The notes below the pieces were generated by a model. It saw only the letters and a program-made list of their open reading frames with translations, did not search any database and had not been told where the DNA came from. Below are positions 55,973-64,000 of a stretch of DNA of 64,000 nt, one piece after another. The stretch lies in assembly GCF_009362785.1 (NCBI RefSeq), contig NZ_WHNQ01000022.1, positions 79,471 to 143,470 of the forward strand, given 5' to 3'. Position 1 is the stretch's first letter. The number at the start of each line of letters is the position of its first letter. This DNA comes from Paraburkholderia atlantica. GTDB taxonomy: Bacteria; Pseudomonadota; Gammaproteobacteria; Burkholderiales; Burkholderiaceae. The position numbers and the translations under genes are program-made.

Positions 55973-56347
55973 ATGAGCCAGTACGAATTCAGCGTCTCGG
56001 CGCAGGTGCAATACCTGCCCGAAGAATCGGACCCGGAGCGTCGCCAGTACGCCTTTGCCTACACGCTGACCATCCGTAACAGCGGGCAGGTGCCTGCACA
56101 GTTGATCGCGCGTCACTGGATCATCACCGACAGCGAAAACACCGTGCAGGAAGTCAAAGGCCTGGGCGTGGTCGGTCATCAGCCGCTGCTCAAACCGGGC
56201 GAGCATTTCGAATACACGAGTTGGGCAGTGATCGCGACGCCGGTCGGCACGATGCGCGGCGATTACTTCTGCGTGGCGGAGGATGGCGAGCGCTTCGAGG
56301 CGCCGGTGCCCGAGTTCGTATTGCGCATGCCGCGAACGTTGCATTGA
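55973..56347 (+). CDS. apaG: ApaG protein
   Basis: This 124-aa fibronectin-III-like protein matches ApaG: YAFAYTLTIRNSGQVPAQLIARHWIITD, VVGHQPLLKPGEHFEYTSW and GTMRGDYFCV. It is linked to Co2+ resistance and Mg2+ efflux in enterics; the molecular role is unclear. CAGGATG start context. Divergent from rpe. Confidence 0.94.
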   Translation: MSQYEFSVSAQVQYLPEESDPERRQYAFAYTLTIRNSGQVPAQLIARHWIITDSENTVQEVKGLGVVGHQPLLKPGEHFEYTSWAVIATPVGTMRGDYFCVAEDGERFEAPVPEFVLRMPRTLH

Positions 56348-56493
56348 ACCGGCGCGGTACTGCGCGGTCTTTAATGAGTTCGTATGGCGCGCGACGCAGC
56401 GGGCAGTTGAGTGGCTGGTTGGATGAGCGCTCGGGCGAGTGCTTGTTGCACGAAGGCTTGCGCGGTTCTGCGTGCAGCCCGCAGGCCACACGG

Positions 56494-56655
56494 TCACTGC
56501 GGTTTTTGCTGTTTGGACCGTTCAGCCGACCTGGCACGTCCCGCTTTTTTCTTGCCGGACGACGTCCACACAACGATAAAGACGAGCAGGAATAGCGCGA
56601 CAAGCGATTCCAGCGCGAAGATGAGCATCGGGTATTCGTCGAACAGATCAGACAT
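56494..56655 (-). CDS. Small single-pass membrane protein, 53 aa
   Basis: The product has a hydrophobic helix (LIFALESLVALFLLVFIVVW, ~11-30) after an acidic N-terminus and ends in a Lys/Arg-rich cytoplasmic tail. It has no named family. The frame starts 28 bp from mltA, divergent. A weak GGAAA lies upstream. It is plausible but short. Confidence 0.5.
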   Translation of the reverse strand: MSDLFDEYPMLIFALESLVALFLLVFIVVWTSSGKKKAGRARSAERSKQQKPQ

Positions 56656-56683
56656 GGCGGTTTCCATCAAGAACGAACATTGT

Positions 56684-57802
56684 ATGCGTTTTGTCCGCAG
56701 GGCCGGCGCGTGGCTTGGAGCACTGTCGGTTGCAGTGTTGCTTGCCTCCTGCGGTGGCGGTGGCGCGATCCGGCCTTCACCGCCGAGCGGCGCGGCAATC
56801 ATCCCCGGCCAGATCGCGTCGGCGCGCCTGACCGCGGTTGCGTGGCAGCAGGTGCCGGGCTGGCAGGACGATTCGCTGATCGGCGCGACCGCCGCATTGC
56901 GGCAAAACTGCACGAGGCTCGCGCGGCAGCCGAACTGGTCGCGTGCATGCGCGGCGGCCGCGCAAATCGACGATCTCGACGTCACCGGCGCGCGCGCCTT
57001 CTTCGAAGCCTACTTCACGCCGTTCCAGCTTGCGAATAGCGACGGCACGCTCGACGGCCTGGTCACCGGTTACTACGAACCCCTGCTGCGGGGCTCGCGC
57101 ACGCGGCACGGCGTGTATCAGACGGCGCTGTACCGCTGGCCCGCCGGCTATCGCGCGGGGGCGCCGTTGCCGGCGCGCGCGCAGCTCGAACGCTCGGGCG
57201 CGCTCAGCGGCAACGAACTCGTGTGGGTCGACGATCCGATTGAAGCCTTCTTTCTGCAGGTGCAAGGCTCGGGGCGCATCGTGATGGAAGACGGCAGCGT
57301 GATGCGCGTCGGCTTTGGCGGGACCAACAATCAGCCGTACAAGTCGATCGGGCGCTGGCTGCTCGATCATGGCGAGATCACGCCTGCGCAGGCGACGATG
57401 CAGGGCATCAAGGCATGGGCGCGTGCGAATCCGACGCGCGTCGATGGCCTGCTCGATACCAATCCGCGCTTCGTGTTTTTCCGCGAGATGCCTGCGGCCG
57501 AAAGTATGCCGAGCGGCGGCGCGGACGGTCCGATCGGCGCGCTCGGCGTGCCGTTGACGCCGGAGCGCTCGATCGCGGTCGATCCAAGCGCGATTCCGCT
57601 CGGCACGCCGGTGTTCCTGCAGACCACGCGGCCGTTGACGAATTCGCCGATGAACCGCCTTGTGTTCGCGCAGGACACTGGCACCGCGATCAAAGGTGGC
57701 GTGCGCGCCGACTATTTCTGGGGCCTCGGCGACGATGCCGGTGATCTGGCTGGCAAGATGAAGCAGGGCGGCAGGATGTGGTTGCTGCTGCCGAATTCGT
57801 GA
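56684..57802 (+). CDS. mltA: Membrane-bound lytic murein transglycosylase A
   Basis: This 372-aa lipoprotein has signal sequence and lipobox LLASC (Cys ~23), then the MltA domain (VTGYYEPLLRGS, VWVDDPIEAFFLQVQGSGRI) and the 3D domain (AVDPSAIPLGTPVFL, FAQDTGTAIKGGVRADYFWG) with the catalytic Asp. It cleaves peptidoglycan strands to anhydro-muropeptides. A longer start at 56654 is possible but would put a polar stretch before the signal. Confidence 0.94.
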   Translation: MRFVRRAGAWLGALSVAVLLASCGGGGAIRPSPPSGAAIIPGQIASARLTAVAWQQVPGWQDDSLIGATAALRQNCTRLARQPNWSRACAAAAQIDDLDVTGARAFFEAYFTPFQLANSDGTLDGLVTGYYEPLLRGSRTRHGVYQTALYRWPAGYRAGAPLPARAQLERSGALSGNELVWVDDPIEAFFLQVQGSGRIVMEDGSVMRVGFGGTNNQPYKSIGRWLLDHGEITPAQATMQGIKAWARANPTRVDGLLDTNPRFVFFREMPAAESMPSGGADGPIGALGVPLTPERSIAVDPSAIPLGTPVFLQTTRPLTNSPMNRLVFAQDTGTAIKGGVRADYFWGLGDDAGDLAGKMKQGGRMWLLLPNS

Positions 57803-57906
57803 GGCGGTGGGGCGGAGACGGAAGCGTGACCGCCGCTTGAGTTACAGCGGCTTTCGCGAGGCGGGTTTGAGGCTGCCGCGAAGCCTTCAATAGATGTCGT
57901 TGAAAT

Positions 57907-57950
57907 CGGCGTCACGTGTGGATCTGGTCCGTGCGTGACGCCGTTTGTTT
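57907..57950 (+). terminator. Intrinsic terminator after mltA
   Basis: CGGCGTCACG (57907-57916) pairs perfectly with CGTGACGCCG (57934-57943), followed by TTTGTTTG. Confidence 0.7.
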
Positions 57951-57997
57951 GTTGGGCTCGTACGCTGCGCGTCGTTTCCCGTTGCCTCTTTCCCGAC

Positions 57998-59302
57998 TTA
58001 GAGGCCCGACTTGCGCTTGTCCACCACGCGCCGCGCCTTGCCCACCGAGCGCTCGATTCCATTCACCGCCAGCACGTTTACCACGGCGCTCACGCCAATC
58101 AGCGCCTTGATGTCGTAAGCCAGCGCGTTTTTCGCGGCGGTTAGCGCCGAGGTATCCGGCGCGCTTTCGGGGCACGGTTCGACGTTCAGCGTCAACACGT
58201 CGAGCGGCCCTTCCTTCGTCAGCACGATCTGATAGTGCGGCGCGAGCGCGCGCTGCTTGAGCAACAGTTCTTCGATCTGCGTCGGGAACACATTGACGCC
58301 GCGCACGATCATCATGTCGTCGGAGCGGCCCGTGATCTTTTCCATGCGCCGCATCGTGCGAGCGGTGCCCGGCAGCAGGCGCGTGAGATCGCGCGTGCGG
58401 TAGCGGATGATCGGCAGCGCTTCTTTCGTCAGCGACGTGAACACGAGCTCGCCGAGTTCGCCATCGGGCAGCACCTCGCCCGTTTCGGGGTCGATGATCT
58501 CGGGATAGAAATGATCTTCCCAGATCGTCGGGCCGTCTTTGGTTTCGACGCACTCCGAGGCGACACCCGGGCCCATCACTTCGGACAGACCGTAGATGTC
58601 GACCGCGTCGATTCCCATGCGTTTTTCGATCGCCTCGCGCATGTCGTTGGTCCACGGCTCAGCGCCGAAGATGCCGATGCGCAATGAGCAGCTGGCCGGG
58701 TCGATACCCTGGCGTTCGAATTCGTCGGCGATCGACAGCATGTAGCTCGGCGTCACCATGATGATGTCGGGCCGGAAATCCTGGATCAGCTGCACCTGCT
58801 TTTCGGTCTGGCCACCGCCGAACGGAATCACGGTGAGCCCCGCGCGCTCGGCGCCGTAATGCGCGCCGAGGCCGCCCGTGAAGAGGCCGTAGCCGTAGCT
58901 CACGTGCACCTTGTCGCCGCGCTTCGCGCCGGCGGCGCGCACCGAACGGGCGACGAGGTTCGCCCACGTATCGATGTCGCGCGCCGTATAGCCGACGACG
59001 GTCGGCTTGCCGGTCGTCCCGGACGATGCATGGATTCGCGAAATCTGCTCTTGCGGCACGGCGAACATCCCGAACGGATAGTTGTCGCGCAAATCCTTTT
59101 TCGTCGTGAACGGAAACCGCGCGAGGTCCGCGAGCGACTTGACATCGCCCGGATGGACGCCGGCTTCGTCGAATTTGCGGCGATACACCGGCGAATTTTC
59201 ATACGCATGGGTGAGCGACCATTTGAGCCGTTCAAGTTGGAGCGCGGCGAGCTCGTCGCGGCTGGCGGTCTCGATCGGATCGAGCGGAATAGCGGTGCTC
59301 AT
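57998..59302 (-). CDS. paaK: Phenylacetate-CoA ligase
   Basis: This 434-aa adenylate-forming enzyme activates phenylacetate to phenylacetyl-CoA, the first step of the paa pathway. The AMP-binding P-loop SSGTTGKPTVVGY (~95-107), YGLSEVMGPGVASEC and the C-terminal PaaK domain are visible. Last in paaN-paaG-paaI-paaK on the minus strand. Confidence 0.94.
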   Translation of the reverse strand: MSTAIPLDPIETASRDELAALQLERLKWSLTHAYENSPVYRRKFDEAGVHPGDVKSLADLARFPFTTKKDLRDNYPFGMFAVPQEQISRIHASSGTTGKPTVVGYTARDIDTWANLVARSVRAAGAKRGDKVHVSYGYGLFTGGLGAHYGAERAGLTVIPFGGGQTEKQVQLIQDFRPDIIMVTPSYMLSIADEFERQGIDPASCSLRIGIFGAEPWTNDMREAIEKRMGIDAVDIYGLSEVMGPGVASECVETKDGPTIWEDHFYPEIIDPETGEVLPDGELGELVFTSLTKEALPIIRYRTRDLTRLLPGTARTMRRMEKITGRSDDMMIVRGVNVFPTQIEELLLKQRALAPHYQIVLTKEGPLDVLTLNVEPCPESAPDTSALTAAKNALAYDIKALIGVSAVVNVLAVNGIERSVGKARRVVDKRKSGL

Positions 59303-59414
59303 CGAATGTCTCCTTGCTGCCTCAGTATCTGAGTCTGATATGTGACGCGTTGGCGCCAGAGCGCCACGCGGACAGCTTTCCGCGTGGGCGGTGATGGCTT
59401 GCCGCCGCTAATTG

Positions 59415-59876
59415 TTAGTCGCCGTTGGGGATCAGGTTACCCTTGATTTGCGCCGACTTGCCGCGAAACATTGCGACGGTCTCGCCGGCGCGATTCGTCA
59501 CGCGAATATCGTAGATTCCAGTGCGCCCGTTCAATGTCTGCTCGACCGCTTCGGCGCTCAACACGTCGCCGCCGTGGACTGGCCGCAGATACTCTATCGA
59601 GCAGCCCGCCGCGACCGTATTGATGTTGTAGGTGTTACAGGCGAATGCGAAAGTCGAATCGGCGAGCGTGAAGATGAGGCCGCCATGGCAGATCTGATGG
59701 CCGTTCAGGAAGTCGTCGCGCACCGCCATGCGCAGCCGCGCATAGCCGGGGCGCACTTCGAGAATCTCGAGCCCGAGCGCGCGGCTGCAGGCGTCGTTTT
59801 CGTACATTGCAGCGGCTGTCGCGCGGGCGAGTTCGTCTGCCGTCATCTGGTCTGGGCGGGTGGTTTGTGTCGACAT
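59415..59876 (-). CDS. paaI: Hydroxyphenylacetyl-CoA thioesterase PaaI
   Basis: This 153-aa hotdog-fold thioesterase has the family NGHQICHGGLIFTLADSTFAFACN helix. It hydrolyses stalled or non-native phenylacetyl-CoA derivatives and recycles CoA. It begins 1 bp after the paaG stop. Confidence 0.94.
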   Translation of the reverse strand: MSTQTTRPDQMTADELARATAAAMYENDACSRALGLEILEVRPGYARLRMAVRDDFLNGHQICHGGLIFTLADSTFAFACNTYNINTVAAGCSIEYLRPVHGGDVLSAEAVEQTLNGRTGIYDIRVTNRAGETVAMFRGKSAQIKGNLIPNGD

Positions 59877-59877
59877 C

Positions 59878-60669
59878 TCAACGTCCCTCGAAGCGCGGCG
59901 CGCGTTTTTCGATAAATGCCTGCACGCCTTCCGCGTAATCGTGCGAGGCGCCTAGTTCGCGCTGCAGATCGCGCTCGAGATCGAGTTGCCGGTCGAGCGT
60001 TTGGGTCGTGCCGGCACGCATCGCCTGTTTGATCGCGGCGATCGCGCGCGTCGGTTGCTGGGCAAGCTGGGCCGCGAGCTTTGCCGCTGCCGTAGCCAGT
60101 TCGGCGTCGTCGAGCACTTGCCAGATCAAACCCCAGCTTTCGGCCTTGTCGGCGCTGAGCTTGTCACCGGTGATCGCGAGGCCGAGCGCGCGTGCCATGC
60201 CAACGCGCTGCGGCAGGAACCACGTGCCGCCCGAATCCGGCACGAGGCCGATCTTCACGAACGCCTGGATGAAACTCGCGGAGCGAGCCGCGAGCACCAG
60301 GTCGCACGCGAACGCCAGATTGGCGCCCGCACCGGCGGCCGTGCCATTGACCGCCGCGATAACCGGAAACGGCAGCGCCTGCAGACGGCGGATCAACGGA
60401 TTGAAATATTCATCGATCACGGCGCCCAGGTCGGTCATGGCGCCTGGCGTGAAATCGAGGTCGGCGAGATCCTGGCCGGCGCAGAAGCCGCGACCGGCGC
60501 CGGTGAACACGAGCGCACGGGCGCCGGACTTTTCGACCTGATCGAGCGCCCCGCCGAGTTCCTGATGCATCGCGCGCGTGAAGCTGTTGAGCTTGTCCGG
60601 GCGATTCAGAGTGACGGTGGCGACGTGGCTCGATGAGTCGATGTCCAGCCGGATCGCTTCGTATGACAT
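59878..60669 (-). CDS. paaG: 2-(1,2-Epoxy-1,2-dihydrophenyl)acetyl-CoA isomerase
   Basis: This 263-aa crotonase-fold enzyme converts ring-1,2-epoxyphenylacetyl-CoA to the oxepin-CoA. It has the crotonase signature AVNGTAAGAGANLAFACDLVLAA and GLVPDSGGTWFLPQRVG with the catalytic acid. GGAGACACCCC precedes the ATG at 60669. Confidence 0.93.
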   Translation of the reverse strand: MSYEAIRLDIDSSSHVATVTLNRPDKLNSFTRAMHQELGGALDQVEKSGARALVFTGAGRGFCAGQDLADLDFTPGAMTDLGAVIDEYFNPLIRRLQALPFPVIAAVNGTAAGAGANLAFACDLVLAARSASFIQAFVKIGLVPDSGGTWFLPQRVGMARALGLAITGDKLSADKAESWGLIWQVLDDAELATAAAKLAAQLAQQPTRAIAAIKQAMRAGTTQTLDRQLDLERDLQRELGASHDYAEGVQAFIEKRAPRFEGR

Positions 60670-60837
60670 GGGGTGTCTCCTCAAACTCTCTTTGGCCGAT
60701 GGGCACGGTGGCTCGGCTGGTGTCGGCGTGTGATGCCGACCCGATGTCTGATGTTAGTCAGAGCGCACGACCCGGTCCATCCGCCGAATGGCATAGGACG
60801 AGGTCGAGCGTTGTATTGAAGCCGTGTCTTATGCCGT

Positions 60838-62538
60838 TCAGCCAGCTACTGCCGGCGCCGTTTTCGGTTCAACATGAACGCGGCTTTGAACGACACGGAA
60901 GCGGTTGGCGACGAAAGCTGCGTCGGCCAGCGCGGCATTGGCAGCCGGGTTGGCGCCGGTGCCGTGAAAGTCCGAAAAAGCCGCGGACTGGTTGACGAAC
61001 ACGCCGCCGGTCAGGTTGATCGACAGCGCGACACCGCCGCGAATCGACGCTTCGTGCGCGGCGTCGAGCACCGCGGCGTCCGTGCTGTAGACCGCCAGCG
61101 TCAGCGCGCCGTGCTCGGCGGCAATGTCGCCAGCGAGGTCGAGCGACTGCGCGGTCGAATCCGTCGCGATGACGAACGAGATCGGCCCGAACCATTCTTT
61201 CGTGAACTGGGCGTGGTCGGTCGCGGCGTCGAGTTGCAGTACCAGCGGTGTGCGCACGCGAGCGCCCCCAAAGGCTGGATGTTCGAGCGTCTGGCTCGCG
61301 ACGAGAACGTGGCCAAGTTTGGCGGCTTCGTCGATGCGCTGCATGACACCATCGTTCTGGATCGCGCCGAGCAGTTCGACCGCGCGGGCCGGATCGGCGA
61401 CGAGCTTTTGCACCGCACCGGCAAGTGCCTGGGCGACACCGTCAAAGCTGAGCGTGCCATCTGCGGTGCGAATGCCTCCGCGCGGCACATAGATGTTTTG
61501 CGGTGCGGTGCACATCTGGCCCGAGTACAGCGCCAGCGAGAACCCGATGTTGCGGGCGGCCGCCTTGATGTCGTCGACCGAGTCGATGACGATCTGGTTG
61601 ACGCCGGCCTTTTCGGTGTAGACCTGCGCCTGGTGTGCGTTGCGCTCGAGCCAGGTGCCGTTCTGGGTGCTGCCCGTGAAGTCGATCAGTTTGATCTCGG
61701 GGCGTTGGGCCAGTTGCTGGACGAGGGCGCCGTCGTTCGGGTCGGTGGCCAGCAACGTGACGACGTTCGGGTCGAAGCCCGCTTCGCGCAATACGTCACG
61801 CGCGATGTGCACGGTCAGCGCGAGCGGCAGGATTGCGCCCGGATGCGGCTTGACGATTACCGTGTTGCCGGTGGCCAGGTCGGCGAACAGGCCCGGATAG
61901 CCGTTCCACGTCGGGAATGTGCAGCAGCCGAGCACGAGACCGATGCCGCGCGGCACGACGGTGTAGCGCTTATGCATCGCGAGCGGCGGGTTTTTGCCTT
62001 GCGGTTTTTCCCAGTGCGCATCGGCGGGAATTCGGCGCAGCTGATCCCACGCATACGCGACCGCTTCGAGCGCGCGATCCTGCGCGTGCGGGCCGCCTGC
62101 CTGGAAGGCCATCATGAACGCCTGGCCGGTCGTGTGCATCACGCTGTAGCCGAGTTCGAAGCTGGCGCGATTCAGACGCGCGAGGATTTCGAGACTAACG
62201 CCGATCCATGCCTGCGGGCCGGCCGCGCGCCACTCGCGTTGCGCCGCCGTGGATGCGGCGATAAGCGCGTTCTGATCGGCTTTCGGGTAACGCACGCCGA
62301 GCGGGAAGCCGAACGGCGAGACTTCCGCGCCGACTGTTTCCCCGGTCGACGGTTGGTCCAGCTCGAACGCCTTGTCTAGATGGGCCTTGAACGCGGCTTC
62401 GCCGTCCGCGTTGGCTGTTTCCCCGTACACTTTCGGACTGGGCATCTCGGCGAACGGGCTCCAGTAGCCGCGCGTTTCGAGCGCGGCGAGCGCTTTGTGC
62501 AGCGTGTCTTCGTGCTTGGTGAATAGCGGATGTGTCAT
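60838..62538 (-). CDS. paaN: Phenylacetic acid degradation aldehyde dehydrogenase PaaN
   Basis: This 566-aa protein is an aldehyde dehydrogenase-fold enzyme (PaaN type) with SGQMCTAPQN carrying the catalytic Cys (~360) and LIDFTGSTQNG. It lacks the hydratase domain found in the longer PaaZ fusion. It oxidises the ring-opened semialdehyde CoA ester. The start at 62538 (MTHPLFTKHE) fits the family. Confidence 0.9.
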   Translation of the reverse strand: MTHPLFTKHEDTLHKALAALETRGYWSPFAEMPSPKVYGETANADGEAAFKAHLDKAFELDQPSTGETVGAEVSPFGFPLGVRYPKADQNALIAASTAAQREWRAAGPQAWIGVSLEILARLNRASFELGYSVMHTTGQAFMMAFQAGGPHAQDRALEAVAYAWDQLRRIPADAHWEKPQGKNPPLAMHKRYTVVPRGIGLVLGCCTFPTWNGYPGLFADLATGNTVIVKPHPGAILPLALTVHIARDVLREAGFDPNVVTLLATDPNDGALVQQLAQRPEIKLIDFTGSTQNGTWLERNAHQAQVYTEKAGVNQIVIDSVDDIKAAARNIGFSLALYSGQMCTAPQNIYVPRGGIRTADGTLSFDGVAQALAGAVQKLVADPARAVELLGAIQNDGVMQRIDEAAKLGHVLVASQTLEHPAFGGARVRTPLVLQLDAATDHAQFTKEWFGPISFVIATDSTAQSLDLAGDIAAEHGALTLAVYSTDAAVLDAAHEASIRGGVALSINLTGGVFVNQSAAFSDFHGTGANPAANAALADAAFVANRFRVVQSRVHVEPKTAPAVAG

Positions 62539-62586
62539 GGCAAAGGGGCTCGGCTGTACGTTGGGGGAAAACCTGTCAAATAATTG

Positions 62587-62600
62587 ACCGACCGGTTGGT
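62587..62600. promoter_or_regulatory. Palindromic operator between paaN and the enoyl-CoA hydratase gene
   Basis: ACCGACCGGTTGGT is a 14-bp palindrome with one mismatched pair, placed centrally in the 135-bp divergent promoter region. The ACCGACCGGT core resembles operators of TetR-type repressors, including that expected for PaaR in Burkholderiales. Confidence 0.55.
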
Positions 62601-62673
62601 TGGGGAATGGTAGCATCACTGCGAACGATGCGCGAAGCGTTTTTCGCGTGCGATAAACCCTTATGGAGGTGGC

Positions 62674-63450
62674 ATGGCTTACGAAAACATTCTGGTTGAG
62701 ACGCGGGGGCGGGTTGGACTGATTACGCTCAATCGCCCGAAGGCGCTAAATGCATTGAACGACGCGCTGATGGACGAACTGGGCGCCGCGTTGCGGGAGT
62801 TCGATGCCGACGAGTCGATTGGCGCAATCGTCGTGACGGGCAGCGAGAAAGCGTTCGCGGCCGGCGCGGATATCGGCATGATGGCGTCTTACACCTATAT
62901 GGATGTCTACAAGGGCGACTACATCACGCGCAACTGGGAAGCGGTTCGCTCGATCCGTAAGCCGATCATTGCCGCGGTGGCGGGCTTCGCGCTCGGCGGC
63001 GGCTGCGAACTGGCGATGATGTGCGACATCATTTTCGCCGCCGACACGGCGAAGTTCGGTCAGCCGGAAATCAAGCTCGGGATCATGCCGGGGGCGGGCG
63101 GCACGCAGCGCTTGCCGCGGGCAGTGTCAAAAGCGAAGGCGATGGACCTCTGTTTGACCGCCCGTTTCATGGATGCCGCCGAAGCGGAGCGCGCCGGACT
63201 TGTTTCGCGCGTGATTCCGGCTGCATCGCTGCTTGACGAAGCGGTTGGCGCGGCCGCCACCATTGCGGAATTCCCGCTGCCGGCGGTGATGATGGTCAAG
63301 GAGTCGGTCAATCGAGCCTATGAAACGACGCTCGCGGAGGGCGTGCATTTCGAGCGTCGCCTGTTCCATTCGCTCTTCGCCACCGAAGACCAGAAAGAGG
63401 GCATGGCCGCGTTCGTAGAGAAGCGCAAACCGGTTTTCAAACACCGTTAA
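62674..63450 (+). CDS. Enoyl-CoA hydratase (PaaF-like)
   Basis: This 258-aa crotonase has GSEKAFAAGADIGMM (oxyanion hole), AVAGFALGGGCELAMMCDIIFAA (crotonase signature) and PEIKLGIMPGAGGTQRLPR with the catalytic Glu pair. It likely hydrates 2,3-dehydroadipyl-CoA in phenylacetate degradation or serves general beta-oxidation. GGAGGTGGC precedes the ATG. Divergent from paaN. Confidence 0.92.
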   Translation: MAYENILVETRGRVGLITLNRPKALNALNDALMDELGAALREFDADESIGAIVVTGSEKAFAAGADIGMMASYTYMDVYKGDYITRNWEAVRSIRKPIIAAVAGFALGGGCELAMMCDIIFAADTAKFGQPEIKLGIMPGAGGTQRLPRAVSKAKAMDLCLTARFMDAAEAERAGLVSRVIPAASLLDEAVGAAATIAEFPLPAVMMVKESVNRAYETTLAEGVHFERRLFHSLFATEDQKEGMAAFVEKRKPVFKHR

Positions 63451-63470
63451 TACGCTTGTCAAAATATCGC

Positions 63471-63499
63471 TTGCAAGTCGCGATGGCGGCGACTAGAAT
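63471..63499 (+). promoter_or_regulatory. rrn promoter P1
   Basis: TTGCAA, 17-bp spacer, TAGAAT; the first of two tandem rRNA promoters. Confidence 0.75.
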
Positions 63500-63602
63500 T
63501 CCGCTCTTTCGTGCTCCGGACGCCGGGGCGCGGGGAAGCGGGAAGCCTTTGCTGGCGAGGGCTTCAGCGGCGTGGGCAGGTTAAGCAAGTGATAAAAACC
63601 TG

Positions 63603-63631
63603 TTGACGATCCGGCGGAAGTTCTTCATAAT
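63603..63631 (+). promoter_or_regulatory. rrn promoter P2
   Basis: TTGACG, 17-bp spacer, CATAAT, with A-rich sequence (GATAAAAACC) upstream as a possible UP element. Confidence 0.8.
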
Positions 63632-63642
63632 CTCGTTTCTCT

Positions 63643-63656
63643 GCTGCAGACGCAGC
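63643..63656 (+). promoter_or_regulatory. boxB-like hairpin in the rRNA leader
   Basis: GCTGC-AGAC-GCAGC forms a 5-bp stem shortly after P2, in the usual place for a Nus-dependent antitermination boxB. Confidence 0.5.
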
Positions 63657-63714
63657 GACGCAAACGAAGCAGTGCCGGGTAGTGGTGGTTCAGGCGCTGC
63701 GAGTTTCGCGGATC

Positions 63715-63729
63715 GATCTTTAAAAACTA
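63715..63729 (+). promoter_or_regulatory. boxA-like antitermination sequence
   Basis: GATCTTTAAAAACTA resembles the rrn boxA (TGCTCTTTAACA) and lies ~60 nt after the boxB-like hairpin. Confidence 0.6.
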
Positions 63730-63919
63730 ACAGCCGATAAGTGTGGGCGCTTGATGCGGAATGCGGCAGCGGATTCTTCGGGATCTGCCGCAAGGCAAAA
63801 GTATCAGAAGCCTCACACAGTATTAGAGGAAGGTTTATCTGTCGAAAGACGGATTGATCATCGTCAGTACGTTGAGTGAGCGACCGGTTTCTAACGAAAC
63901 CGAAAACAGTAACAGGTTT

Positions 63920-64000
63920 GAACTGAAGAGTTTGATCCTGGCTCAGATTGAACGCTGGCGGCATGCCTTACACATGCAAGTCGAACGGCAGCACGGACTT
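63920..64000 (+). rRNA. 16S ribosomal RNA, 5' end only
   Basis: The 5' end ...GAAGAGTTTGATCCTGGCTC and following AACGCTGGCGGCATGCC are the universal 16S start with beta-proteobacterial variants. Only ~81 nt are in the window; the mature 5' end is placed by alignment to E. coli numbering from memory and could be off by a few bases. Confidence 0.95.

Larger units (their letters stand above)
63451..63919 (+). other. 469-bp rRNA operon promoter and leader region
   Basis: No protein gene. It holds two tandem strong promoters, a boxB/boxA-like antitermination element and the 16S leader with the conserved AACAGCCGATAAGTG block typical of Burkholderia rrn leaders. Confidence 0.85.

Noticed and set aside
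62539..62673. Consensus promoter for the enoyl-CoA hydratase gene
   Set aside because: TTGACC at 62584 has only poorly spaced -10 candidates (spacer 21 bp to TAGCAT), so I report just the palindrome.

Overview
This window looks like a stretch of a Burkholderiales main chromosome, most probably Burkholderia sensu lato or Paraburkholderia. The basis is high-GC codon use with strong G/C third positions, gene orders familiar from that group (tatC - Do protease - Nif3 - petABC - sspAB; hemA - prfA - prmC - grxD - ubiX; trpEGDC; rpe - gph; ugpBAEC; paa genes), and a 16S rRNA 5' end of beta-proteobacterial type. No taxonomic search was possible, so this is inference from gene content and sequence style.

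Layout. 1-6.7 kb: the end of tatC, a periplasmic Do/HtrA protease (minus), a Nif3-like protein, the cytochrome bc1 complex (petA, petB, petC), the stringent-starvation pair sspA/sspB and a tRNA-Thr(TGT). 6.9-9.4 kb: two alpha/beta hydrolases divergent from a CGNR zinc-finger regulator. 9.4-10.1 kb: a non-coding array of four ~102-bp repeats; a partial copy of the same element lies in frame inside the flavoprotein gene at 11.2-12.5 kb. 10-20 kb: methyltransferases, DUF1059 and DUF1415 proteins, a TetR/MFS divergent pair with two candidate operators, a nitroreductase and a second MFS transporter. 20-25.6 kb: an Hsp70-like ATPase domain protein, a cold-shock protein, an APC permease, an extradiol dioxygenase, ubiX and a monothiol glutaredoxin. 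25.7-29.9 kb: prmC, prfA, hemA and an atypical response regulator. 30-36 kb: aminopeptidase P, a HAD hydrolase, an AsmA-like protein and ettA. 36-40.4 kb: the glycerol-3-phosphate importer ugpBAEC. 40.7-41.4 kb: a small lower-GC cassette that resembles an internally deleted DUF2778/Tlde1-type L,D-transpeptidase toxin overlapped by a secreted partner, possibly its immunity protein. 41.5-49.8 kb: ychF, a ubiquinone-type hydroxylase, dsbC, an M61 protease, azoR, ung and a CYTH protein. 49.9-55.6 kb: trpCDGE, gph and rpe, all minus strand. 56-57.8 kb: apaG and mltA. 58-63.5 kb: phenylacetate catabolism (paaK, paaI, paaG, paaN and a divergent enoyl-CoA hydratase). 63.5-64 kb: tandem promoters, leader and the first ~80 nt of an rRNA operon.

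Most genes are ordinary chromosomal housekeeping or catabolic functions. The most unusual signals are (1) the repeat array and its in-frame copy in a coding gene, and (2) the decayed toxin/putative immunity cassette next to ychF. Also notable are a PVWY Qo motif in cytochrome b, an alpha/beta hydrolase whose nucleophile position is Ala, a response regulator with Glu at the phosphorylation site, and a very strong sspA-sspB intercistronic hairpin.
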